Assembly: GCA_017608295.1 (NCBI GenBank) | Contig: JAFCGF010000057.1 | Location: 1-12,462, forward strand | DNA from: Candidatus Woesearchaeota archaeon | Lineage (GTDB): Archaea; Nanoarchaeota; Nanoarchaeia; Woesearchaeales; JAGVZT01 | Direction of reading: 5' to 3' | DNA: 12,462 bases | Shown here: in pieces, positions 1-6,402 of the stretch | Layout of the letters: each line of letters opens with the position of its first letter | Position numbering within the stretch: position 1 is the stretch's first letter | Program-made: the position numbers and the translations under genes | The notes under the pieces: generated by a model | Database searches by the model: none | Seen by the model: the letters and a program-made list of their open reading frames with translations, nothing else | Told to the model about the DNA's origin: nothing

Positions 1-60
1 ATTCTTGAAGAACAAGGTATGGAGCTAAAACGTACTGGTGTGCAGCAGACGCTTGTTTGA
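1..60 (+). CDS. C-terminal tail of an unidentified protein (5' end outside window)
   Basis: The first frame is open from base 1 and ends at a TGA at 58-60, giving a 19-residue tail that ends TGVQQTLV. It is too short to identify. I call it only because the frame is open to the window edge and is followed by a normal intergenic gap with a possible promoter before the kinase gene. It could be a chance open frame. Confidence 0.4.
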   Translation: MLEEQGMELKRTGVQQTLV

Positions 61-169
61 GTTTTATTTGTATCTGGCAGTGCTCTGAACCAATCATGAC
101 TTTTTTGGGATCTTAGATATCAGAGTTAATTTTAAAAATAAAATAGGGTTAGTTGGGAGGTGTGAGATA

Positions 170-1372
170 ATGGTTGATTTATATGAAGGGGTTATCGACC
201 TTGATCCAAGATGGGTTTTACCCTCTTCTTTAGAAAACGATAGTCTTGAGGATATAACAGGCAGAACAATTGCTGGAAGATATAAAATTGAAGAATTATT
301 GGATTTTGGAGGGATAGGCAATATATATAGGGCCTTTGATCTAATTATGGAAAGCGAAGTTGCGGTGAAGCACAGGAAATCAAAGACTGATAAAGAATTA
401 GCAGCGCTAATTAAGTTAATTTCTGAGGTGAGAGAGGATCAATCTACAACTGCTGGGGAGGTCATGCTTCCAGATGATTATCTTGTTTTTGATAAGGAGA
501 TGTTTGAGGTTTATCCTTTGTGTAGCGGAGAAACATTGGGGGACTTGATAGCTACAAATGCTCTATCCAAAGAACAAAGTTATAGTATCGCGTTGCAGTT
601 AGTTGAACAGGTGCGGTTTGTTAATAATAAAGACTTCATACATCATGATGTTAAGCCATCGAACTTTTTGGTAAATCAAGACAATGGTCAGATAAAAATA
701 CAAATTACTGATTGGGATAGTCTGGTCAGAAAAGGAGAGAAGTCTACTTTTTGTTCCCAGTATTATCTTCCTGCTTCTTTGAGTTGTTGTGAGTTTGTGG
801 ATATATATTCACTGGGGGTGACTATAGGGGAATTGTTTTTTGGTCTTGAATTTAAAACAAGACAAATCTCTACCATGACTTATGATGACTTGTCTTTGCC
901 CCATTCGGCTGTGTTTGGATGTCTTTTGTACAGCTTGGAATCTAGGCTTCGTTATAGTCCTTTGGAGGAGCTTTTAAAGGCAGAAAAAGATGTGAATTTC
1001 GATTTCAGTGAGAAAAGGCAGGGTAAGGTTCCTCGTAGGGTAAGGCGGAAGGGGAGGGTGTTCTCAGCGCCTGTACTAACTCGTGATTATAAGATCAGAG
1101 GTGAGTTCCATTCTCAGGATGGGGAGTATGTGTTCACAGGTGAATCTAGAAGATTTAATGTAAAATATGAAAACGGAAAAATTAGGACTATTAATGCGGT
1201 TTATTTTGGAGAACAGGTTTTGTTTACTTTTAATGATTCTTTTATAGAATCAAGTAAACCTTTAAACCCTGTTGTGATGGGCCATATGCTTAAGCATGCA
1301 CTTTCTTATACTCAAGCTTTCCAAAAAAAATTGTCTAAGAAGCAGAATAAATTTTTGAAAATATTTAAATAG
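170..1372 (+). CDS. Hanks-type serine/threonine protein kinase with unknown C-terminal region
   Basis: This 400-aa protein carries the protein-kinase landmarks in order. A glycine-rich loop (DFGGIGNIYRAFD) spans residues 45-57. The ATP-anchoring lysine is K67 in EVAVK. The catalytic loop is HHDVKPSNFLV, with D160, K162 and N165. The metal-binding DFG motif is replaced by DWD (181-183), which keeps the essential Asp. DIYSLG (211-216) is the subdomain IX Asp motif. All catalytic residues are present, so it is probably active and phosphorylates Ser/Thr on unknown proteins. After the kinase fold, about residue 275, comes a very basic stretch (PRRVRRKGR) and then roughly 60 beta-like residues (300-360) that I do not recognise. 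There is no transmembrane segment, so it should be cytosolic. The start is set by GGAGGTG at 156-162, 7 nt before the ATG. The next gene, ispH, begins about 20 nt downstream with its own possible TATA box. Confidence 0.88.
   Translation: MVDLYEGVIDLDPRWVLPSSLENDSLEDITGRTIAGRYKIEELLDFGGIGNIYRAFDLIMESEVAVKHRKSKTDKELAALIKLISEVREDQSTTAGEVMLPDDYLVFDKEMFEVYPLCSGETLGDLIATNALSKEQSYSIALQLVEQVRFVNNKDFIHHDVKPSNFLVNQDNGQIKIQITDWDSLVRKGEKSTFCSQYYLPASLSCCEFVDIYSLGVTIGELFFGLEFKTRQISTMTYDDLSLPHSAVFGCLLYSLESRLRYSPLEELLKAEKDVNFDFSEKRQGKVPRRVRRKGRVFSAPVLTRDYKIRGEFHSQDGEYVFTGESRRFNVKYENGKIRTINAVYFGEQVLFTFNDSFIESSKPLNPVVMGHMLKHALSYTQAFQKKLSKKQNKFLKIFK
1364..1371 (+). promoter_or_regulatory. Possible archaeal TATA box for ispH
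   Basis: TTTAAATA overlaps the kinase stop codon. Its centre lies about 25 nt before the ATG at 1392, the normal TATA-to-start-site distance in archaea, so the ispH mRNA could be leaderless. No ribosome binding site is visible in front of ispH, which fits. AT-rich chance matches are possible. Confidence 0.4.
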
Positions 1373-1391
1373 ACTCGTTGAACTTTTGAAT

Positions 1392-2303
1392 ATGGTTATG
1401 AAAATTATTTTAGCTAAACCACGGGGTTTTTGTGGTGGTGTTGATCGCGCGATAGGTGTTGTAGAGAAAGCTCTAGAAAAGTTTGGTGCGCCTCTGTATG
1501 TTAGACATCAAATTGTGCATAACGACCATGTTGTTAAGGATTTTGAGGGTAAAGGAGTGGTTTTTGTTGAGGATTTGTCATCTGTTCCTGCAGGTTCAGT
1601 CGTTGTTCTTAGTGCGCATGGTAGTGCGCCTACTGTGTTTGATGAGGCTAAAGAAAGAGAGCTTAAGGTTATTGATGCTACCTGTCCTTTAGTCACAAAA
1701 GTGCATGATGAGGCCATGCGTTTTCATAATGAAGGTTATTCTATTGTTCTTATTGGGCATAAAGGCCACCAGGAAGTTGTGGGTACGATGGGGTATGCTC
1801 CGATGCAGATCGTAGAGAGTGTTAGTGCTGTTGCTAATGTTGAAGGTTCTAAGATTGCTGTCCTTACACAAACTACGTTGTCTGTTGATGATACTGCTAA
1901 GATTATATCAGCTTTGCATGATAGATTTCTTGATTTGGTCGGCTCAAAGAACATCTGTTATGCTACAACCAATCGTCAAGGTGCTGTCAAAGAGCTTGCT
2001 CGACAATGTGGTCTGGTTCTGGTTGTTGGGTCTGTGAATAGTTCTAACTCTAACCGCTTAGTTGAAACTGCTAAGAAGAATGGTTGCAATGCTTATCTGA
2101 TTAACGATAAAACTGAAATTGATAATTCTTGGTTTAGTGGCGTTGAGGTTTTAGGCCTTACCTCAGGTGCTTCTGTGCCGGATTCTTTAGTGCAGGAAGT
2201 TGTTGAGTTTGTTAAAGAATTAGATCCTGGTGTATTTGTTGAAACTTTGAATTACGTTGAAGAGAATGTGCACTTTTCTATGCCTGAAGAGCTGAGTGAC
2301 TAA
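1392..2303 (+). CDS. ispH: 4-hydroxy-3-methylbut-2-enyl diphosphate reductase (IspH/LytB)
   Basis: IspH is the last enzyme of the MEP pathway. It reduces HMBPP to IPP and DMAPP with a [4Fe-4S] cluster. The 303-aa protein is full length for the family. Counting from the ATG at 1392, the three cluster cysteines are present: C14 (KPRGFCGGVDRAI), C98 (DATCPLVTKVH) and C189 (ICYATTNRQGAV). The substrate-binding motifs VHNDHVV, LSAHGSAP, GHKGHQEVVGTMG, TQTTLSVDD and GLTSGASVPD are also present, so it looks functional. A start at 1398 (MKIILAKPRGF) would match the bacterial N-terminus equally well; the frame also has a TTG at 1386. I chose 1392 because a TATA box at 1364-1371 would put transcription start there. 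Most archaea make isoprenoids by the mevalonate route, so IspH here is unusual and suggests transfer from bacteria. No other MEP gene is in the window. Confidence 0.95.
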   Translation: MVMKIILAKPRGFCGGVDRAIGVVEKALEKFGAPLYVRHQIVHNDHVVKDFEGKGVVFVEDLSSVPAGSVVVLSAHGSAPTVFDEAKERELKVIDATCPLVTKVHDEAMRFHNEGYSIVLIGHKGHQEVVGTMGYAPMQIVESVSAVANVEGSKIAVLTQTTLSVDDTAKIISALHDRFLDLVGSKNICYATTNRQGAVKELARQCGLVLVVGSVNSSNSNRLVETAKKNGCNAYLINDKTEIDNSWFSGVEVLGLTSGASVPDSLVQEVVEFVKELDPGVFVETLNYVEENVHFSMPEELSD

Positions 2304-2305
2304 AA

Positions 2306-2315
2306 TTTTTTAAAA
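2306..2315 (+). promoter_or_regulatory. Possible TATA box for the UPF0489 gene
   Basis: TTTTTTAAAA is centred about 26 nt before the ATG at 2337, which has no ribosome binding site. This is the spacing of an archaeal leaderless promoter. The sequence follows the ispH stop closely and its T-run could instead, or also, end the ispH transcript. Confidence 0.4.
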
Positions 2316-2336
2316 CAGAGTCTAATTTTTAGATTT

Positions 2337-2810
2337 ATGGGGGAATTAAGAAATTTTTGTAAAGGGATATATACAGCCCCTGAACACGTGAATATTGGAG
2401 GTGTAGAAGGAGTTATAGTAGATCCACATAATGAGGTCATTCCTCCTTGGGATAATAGTATTAATGGTAACCCCGCCGTTGTTATCCATATTGATAAGCA
2501 TTCGGATATGAGCGCTGGCGATAAGACTTTAGAGTGGATAGCATCTAGGACTAGTATCGATATTCAAACTTATGCAAGCCATCATTTAGGTATGGCATCC
2601 TTTATATCTGCAGCATTTTATTATAATTTAATCTCAGCTGTTTACTGGGTGAATCCTAGGAGTAAAGATCAATTAACAGCTTTTGGGAGGGTGGTTGATA
2701 TTTCTATTGAAGGTGGGTCTTTTGTGAGAGTGGTTGATGGAGTTATTATATGGTGTTGTAGCCTTTCCTTTCTGAAGAGAATGTTTCGAAGATTTCGTAT
2801 GAGCAGTTAG
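2337..2810 (+). CDS. UPF0489-family (arginase-like) protein, N-terminal part of a frameshifted gene
   Basis: The N-terminal half resembles the UPF0489 family (C5orf22-like), uncharacterised proteins with ureohydrolase/arginase-like metal motifs. The key motif is HIDKHSD (residues 51-57), an H-x-D-x-H-x-D array suited to a binuclear metal site. It is followed by ASHHLGMASFISAAFYY and VYWVNP, which look like the fold's core. From about residue 140 the translation (CCSLSFLKRMFRRF) stops resembling the family, and the frame ends at TAG 2808-2810. The rest of the domain continues in another frame from 2762. Shifting back one base, or adding one missing base near 2750-2765, joins the halves. No classical slippery heptamer is visible there, so a real indel or a sequence error is likelier than programmed frameshifting. 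Function and substrate are unknown. Confidence 0.7.
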   Translation: MGELRNFCKGIYTAPEHVNIGGVEGVIVDPHNEVIPPWDNSINGNPAVVIHIDKHSDMSAGDKTLEWIASRTSIDIQTYASHHLGMASFISAAFYYNLISAVYWVNPRSKDQLTAFGRVVDISIEGGSFVRVVDGVIIWCCSLSFLKRMFRRFRMSS

Positions 2811-3193
2811 TGCAGGATCTAGAAGGTTATGAAGGTCCAGTGATTTTAGATATTGACTTGGATGCTTTTGAATGTGTTGACGATGACGAGTATAGAGTTA
2901 CTTTAGTTGATTTAAATAGTAGAATATCACGCGCTGCTAAGTTTGGAATGTCTTTAGAAGAGTGTGGATCCCCAGAGTTGTTTTTGGATCGTGTAGTTAG
3001 TTTTAGGAAGCAGATAGTATTTAATTTGTTGTCAAGGTTACCTCGTCCAGGATTAATAACAATCGCGCGTTCCCAGACACCTATGCTTTATACTCCTGCT
3101 GAGAGAATTGATAGTATCCAGGCCGGCGTGCTTGAAGACCTAAGGAGGTTGTATGATATGAGTATGTCCCTTAATTACTTAGAAGCCTTATAA
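2810..3193 (+). CDS. UPF0489-family (arginase-like) protein, C-terminal part of a frameshifted gene
   Basis: This is the continuation of the gene that starts at 2337. As a free-standing ORF it would begin at GTG 2810, but the same frame is open and coding-like from just after a TAG at 2759-2761 (PFLSEENVSKISYEQLV). The true protein therefore probably reads through from the upstream half. The motif VILDIDLDAFEC gives a D-x-D-x-D set that complements the upstream HIDKHSD, as in arginase-like metal sites. RPGLITIARSQTPMLY and a C-terminal helix complete the domain. The combined length would be about 285 aa. Its last 19 nt overlap the end of the convergent aldolase gene. If the frameshift is real the locus is a pseudogene; the good preservation of both halves suggests a recent break or an assembly error. 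Confidence 0.65.
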   Translation: MQDLEGYEGPVILDIDLDAFECVDDDEYRVTLVDLNSRISRAAKFGMSLEECGSPELFLDRVVSFRKQIVFNLLSRLPRPGLITIARSQTPMLYTPAERIDSIQAGVLEDLRRLYDMSMSLNYLEAL

Positions 3194-4071
3194 ATCCCAA
3201 ACGCTTCATCTGCTGATTTGTCTTCAACTGTAATCGCATAGATAGCGTTAGTCATGCCGATAGCTTCTTTCAAAGGCTTCTGGTGGATGTTCCTGCCTGT
3301 AGCGTTGCCTGCTGCGCCACTGATGTGGATTTTGTCGTAGATATCTTGTAAGAAATCTTTAACGTCTTTTGACGAACCGCCTGCGCAAACTACCTTTGTT
3401 TTACCTGCAGCTAAAATAGCTTCCCTAAACTCTTCAGCGGTGCCTTTCGGGAAATTTACTTTTGTAAAATCTGTGCCAAGGCAGGCTGCGACGCCTGCTG
3501 CGCCTGCGACTAAATGTGGGTCTTTCTCGTCTTTAACCTCTTTACCGCGAGGATACATCCACAATACTGTGATTAAACCGTTTTGGTGGGCTTCATAGAC
3601 AACTTGGGCAGCTTCTGTCAGCATGTCAGATTCGAATTCACTGCCAATGTAAACAGTGTAACCTACTCCCAGAATGTTTAAGCCGCTGTTTTTCTTGAAC
3701 TCTGCGACCTGTTCAATACTGACTAATTGACCACTGAATGGGTCTTTGTCTTTAGCGGCGTTTGTTTTTGAGTTGATCTTGACTAAATATGGTACTTTGT
3801 CGTAATGTGGGCCGTACCTGAAAATCAGCCCAAGTTGGGTTGCGAAAACGCCGATGTTTGACTGGCTGGCGATCTTGAACATGTGTTCTGGAGTAGCATC
3901 GTCTGCTGGGATGTCCTTGCCGACAAAATCGTCATTGAGATGTTCGACTTTCTGGTCCCCCGCGAAAAGCATTAGCTTGCCGCTGCCTTTTGTAATAGCT
4001 TCATAGTTCTTTTTGTACTCGTCACGCATGTCTTTTGGAACATCTAAAGGAATATCTTTTTCATCTAGCAT
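3175..4071 (-). CDS. Archaeal-type class I fructose-bisphosphate aldolase / DeoC-LacD family aldolase
   Basis: This 298-aa TIM-barrel aldolase would cleave or form fructose-1,6-bisphosphate from DHAP and glyceraldehyde-3-phosphate through a lysine Schiff base. The signature blocks are an early acidic catalytic site GDQKVEH (38-44), YPRG (173-176), and the proposed Schiff-base lysine K204 in GTDFTKVNFP. The phosphate-binding loops are CAGGSS (229-234) and SGAAGNATGRNIHQ (251-264). The family also includes 2-amino-3,7-dideoxy-D-threo-hept-6-ulosonate synthase and other DHAP-type aldolases, so exact specificity is not certain. It is cytosolic. The start at 4071 is fixed by AAGGTGATAA at 4073-4082. 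It lies 36 nt downstream of the MFS gene on the same strand and may be co-transcribed with it. Its 3' end overlaps the convergent UPF0489 gene. Confidence 0.85.
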   Translation of the reverse strand: MLDEKDIPLDVPKDMRDEYKKNYEAITKGSGKLMLFAGDQKVEHLNDDFVGKDIPADDATPEHMFKIASQSNIGVFATQLGLIFRYGPHYDKVPYLVKINSKTNAAKDKDPFSGQLVSIEQVAEFKKNSGLNILGVGYTVYIGSEFESDMLTEAAQVVYEAHQNGLITVLWMYPRGKEVKDEKDPHLVAGAAGVAACLGTDFTKVNFPKGTAEEFREAILAAGKTKVVCAGGSSKDVKDFLQDIYDKIHISGAAGNATGRNIHQKPLKEAIGMTNAIYAITVEDKSADEAFGIYKASK

Positions 4072-4072
4072 A

Positions 4073-4082
4073 TTATCACCTT
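4073..4082 (-). promoter_or_regulatory. Ribosome binding site of the aldolase gene
   Basis: AAGGTGATAA on the minus strand contains GGTGAT, complementary to the archaeal 16S rRNA 3' end, a few bases before the ATG. It contrasts with the neighbouring genes on this strand (MFS, all-alpha protein, radical SAM), which have no such site. Confidence 0.7.
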
Positions 4083-4107
4083 ATTAAACTTGAATTTTTT
4101 AGAATTC

Positions 4108-5295
4108 TTAAATGTTTTGGGCTTTATTAAATTTCTTGGCTTTGAAAATAATGAATACTATAGGGATACCTAACACCAGAGCAAAAATACCATCAATGAT
4201 CAGAGCCGTGGTAAATGAGTAGAAATCTGCAATGTAACCGAAAATAGGTGAGATTAGGATTAATAAAATGCTCTGGAAAAAACCATCTAGTGATAATACT
4301 GTAGCTCTATTATGTGATGAGACATGTTTATTGATGTAATCTGTTACGATCGGTGTTAGGAACCCCCAAGGGAACTGGCCTATAAGAATAACTGCGATTC
4401 CTATGACAAAAACATATTTGCCTATAATCAAAAGATAAATTCCAACGATTAGTGGGATGATCAGTAATGAGTAAAATTCACCTAACTTGGCTTCTATATG
4501 GTGAGCAAAATGGGCTGATAATGCACTGAACATCAGCCAGACAAAGTATATGATACCGAAAAATTTGATGTTAATGTTTGCTAGCTGCATGTAAGGTTGC
4601 GAGAATCTATGGCTTATGATCATAGTTGTCATCATAATGCCTGTGAAGATTATTAACCATCTGACTCTTTTGTGGGTTATGCAGAATTTGGCTGCTTCCT
4701 GTAAATGTTTGAAGTATTTTTTGTCTTCAGCTTCTTTTTTGTGTTTTGGTTCAGTAAATCTAAGAGAGATGAAGACTGCTAGGATGAATGGAATTAGTGT
4801 TGCTGCTATGGCTGTCTTGTAAGAGATTTGTGCTAAAAAACCTCCAAAAAGAGATCCAATAGCCATGGCTGCTGAGCCGTAAGCCCATGCTCTGCCCTGG
4901 ATTTTCTTATAGTCTTTTTCTCTTTTTAAGTCTCTTAATGTGTCGTAGATAAATGCCGAGTTTGTACCGGATTCAAACGCTAAGCTAATGCCAAAAAATG
5001 ACCAGCCTATTAAGTAAGGTACGAAACTGTTGCCTATAAGGAAGAAAGATGTGGATATAACCTTGAAAATGGCTGATAAGGTTAATGTCTTGTTGCGCCC
5101 GTAGAAATCTGCAAAAACTCCGCTAGGTACCTCAAAGATTATCTGTGATGTTGCCGCAGTTACTGAGAAAAACATGATCTGAGTGAAATTGATATCTTTT
5201 GTTAGGAAAAATAATACCCAGATAGGTAACCAGAATGTTAACTGTTTGAAGAAACTATACTGGTAGTAGTATTTAATGTTAAATTTTATGGACAT
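4108..5295 (-). CDS. Major facilitator superfamily transporter
   Basis: This 395-aa integral membrane protein has about 12 predicted hydrophobic segments, the usual length and layout of an MFS carrier. The loop between TM2 and TM3 carries MFS motif A, GVFADFYGRNKT (59-70), preceded by IFEVPSG, a stretch common in drug/sugar-type MFS proteins. A related motif in the second half is weak. The substrate cannot be read from the sequence; drug efflux or small-metabolite export are both possible. No ribosome binding site precedes the ATG. A TATA-like TTTATTAA sits about 26 nt upstream, so the mRNA may be leaderless. The aldolase gene follows after 36 nt, but a functional link is not evident. Confidence 0.85.
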   Translation of the reverse strand: MSIKFNIKYYYQYSFFKQLTFWLPIWVLFFLTKDINFTQIMFFSVTAATSQIIFEVPSGVFADFYGRNKTLTLSAIFKVISTSFFLIGNSFVPYLIGWSFFGISLAFESGTNSAFIYDTLRDLKREKDYKKIQGRAWAYGSAAMAIGSLFGGFLAQISYKTAIAATLIPFILAVFISLRFTEPKHKKEAEDKKYFKHLQEAAKFCITHKRVRWLIIFTGIMMTTMIISHRFSQPYMQLANINIKFFGIIYFVWLMFSALSAHFAHHIEAKLGEFYSLLIIPLIVGIYLLIIGKYVFVIGIAVILIGQFPWGFLTPIVTDYINKHVSSHNRATVLSLDGFFQSILLILISPIFGYIADFYSFTTALIIDGIFALVLGIPIVFIIFKAKKFNKAQNI

Positions 5296-5316
5296 AGACT
5301 AACTTGTTTATAGGAG

Positions 5317-5326
5317 CTTAATAAAG
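5317..5326 (-). promoter_or_regulatory. Possible TATA box for the MFS gene
   Basis: On the minus strand CTTTATTAAG is centred about 26 nt before the ATG at 5295, the spacing expected for an archaeal leaderless transcript. A second AT-rich candidate (CCTATAAACA, 5305-5314) is too close to the start codon to serve it. Confidence 0.3.
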
Positions 5327-5352
5327 ATATCGAAGTTTATGTTAATATGGTA

Positions 5353-6369
5353 CTAGATTCTTTGCTGTTGGGAAATCTTAGTTAATTCTTCTTCTATCTT
5401 TTTTAATAATTTAATAGCTTTATCGTGGAGATCTGGGGTAATGTCTGGAGGATTAAATGTTGTTCCTAGACTAGATCTTACCATTTCAACCCTTTCAATT
5501 CCGCTAGATATGCTTAGCTCAGCTTCAATCAGGAGGTATCCGAGTACCTGTGCCATGGCTGGTACTGATTCGGGTGCTTTGTTACGGTACTGATTCAGGT
5601 AATTTTCTATCATTTCTTCTATGGCTTTCATGTTATAAGGCGGGATTAGACGCTGATATGAATCCTCTTTCATCCACATTTCTTTGACATTCAAAAAAAC
5701 AAAATCAGTGAAATCTCTTGCGCCTGGAGAAGACGCAGCTAACAATAAATGTGTGGCTTTAGTGTTGTCTTTAGTTGCAATGATTTCTTCACATAGAGGT
5801 TTAGGTAATTTGGTTATGGGGCCTTTAAAAAGTGCTCTTTTAGCTTTGTGTTTAATCTCTTCTACAGCAGCAATCAATAATTTTTTGCCATAGATGCGGC
5901 TAAAAACCATCAATTTTTCTTTGGGCTCCCCTTTAATATCTTGTTGTTTAAATTCTTTTATTGATGATTCAATTAATTGTTCTTTGTTCTTATCTTCGAC
6001 TTTATCGATAAATTCCTGAATACCTTCTGTTCCGAGACCTTTTATGAGTATGAGACATTTTTTGGTCCATACTTCAGCTAAGTCGTGTAAACGCTGGATC
6101 CATAGCTTGTCTGCTTGAGGGTCTTTAACAACCTTTAAGAAATCTGTTAGCTCTTTTAACAATCTTTTATCAAATGCTTTTTGATGTGGACCAAAAGATT
6201 CTTGGACAACTCTGACGATCTTCTCAACAGAATCCTCAATGTTTTCTAGATGATCTTGGTCAATTTTATCCCATAATAACCCAGGGTCTTTTTTTATCCG
6301 ATCTTCTAGGTCTGAGAATTCGCGCTTAAATTTACGAAAAGCTTTTTCAAGCTTGGTCTTGTTATTCAT
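5353..6369 (-). CDS. Uncharacterised all-alpha protein
   Basis: I do not recognise this 338-aa protein. It is charged, rich in Lys, Glu, Leu and Ile, with amphipathic helical spacing throughout, no cysteine cluster, no signal peptide and no membrane segment. A soluble, mostly helical cytosolic protein is therefore expected, perhaps acting by protein-protein contacts. The first 60 residues (LEKAFRKFKREFSDLEDRIK) and the last 30 (AIKLLKKIEEELTKISQQ) look coiled-coil-prone. Between them are several conserved-looking turns such as SSPGARDFTDF and AQVLGYLLIEAELSISSG. It starts 28 nt after the radical SAM gene on the same strand. There is no ribosome binding site, but a TATA-like element about 27 nt upstream suggests a leaderless message. 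Length, codon pattern and absence of a competing frame support a real gene. Confidence 0.75.
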   Translation of the reverse strand: MNNKTKLEKAFRKFKREFSDLEDRIKKDPGLLWDKIDQDHLENIEDSVEKIVRVVQESFGPHQKAFDKRLLKELTDFLKVVKDPQADKLWIQRLHDLAEVWTKKCLILIKGLGTEGIQEFIDKVEDKNKEQLIESSIKEFKQQDIKGEPKEKLMVFSRIYGKKLLIAAVEEIKHKAKRALFKGPITKLPKPLCEEIIATKDNTKATHLLLAASSPGARDFTDFVFLNVKEMWMKEDSYQRLIPPYNMKAIEEMIENYLNQYRNKAPESVPAMAQVLGYLLIEAELSISSGIERVEMVRSSLGTTFNPPDITPDLHDKAIKLLKKIEEELTKISQQQRI

Positions 6370-6392
6370 CAGAGTTTACTTATCGGTACTGG

Positions 6393-6402
6393 AGTATTTA
6401 TG
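6393..6402 (-). promoter_or_regulatory. Possible TATA box for the all-alpha protein gene
   Basis: CATAAATACT on the minus strand is centred about 27 nt before the ATG at 6369 and overlaps the stop codon of the preceding radical SAM gene, as the ispH TATA candidate does with the kinase stop. The downstream gene lacks a ribosome binding site, which fits leaderless transcription. Confidence 0.35.

Noticed and set aside
61..169. A tRNA or small RNA in the gap before the kinase gene
   Set aside because: I see no cloverleaf arms or stable hairpin; the stretch is AT-rich and ends in the kinase ribosome binding site. A TATA-like TTTAAAAATAAA at 131-142 is too close to that site to place a start convincingly.
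2740..2810. Programmed -1 frameshifting in the UPF0489 gene
   Set aside because: No X-XXY-YYZ slippery heptamer or obvious downstream structure is visible at the junction; a plain indel or sequence error is simpler.
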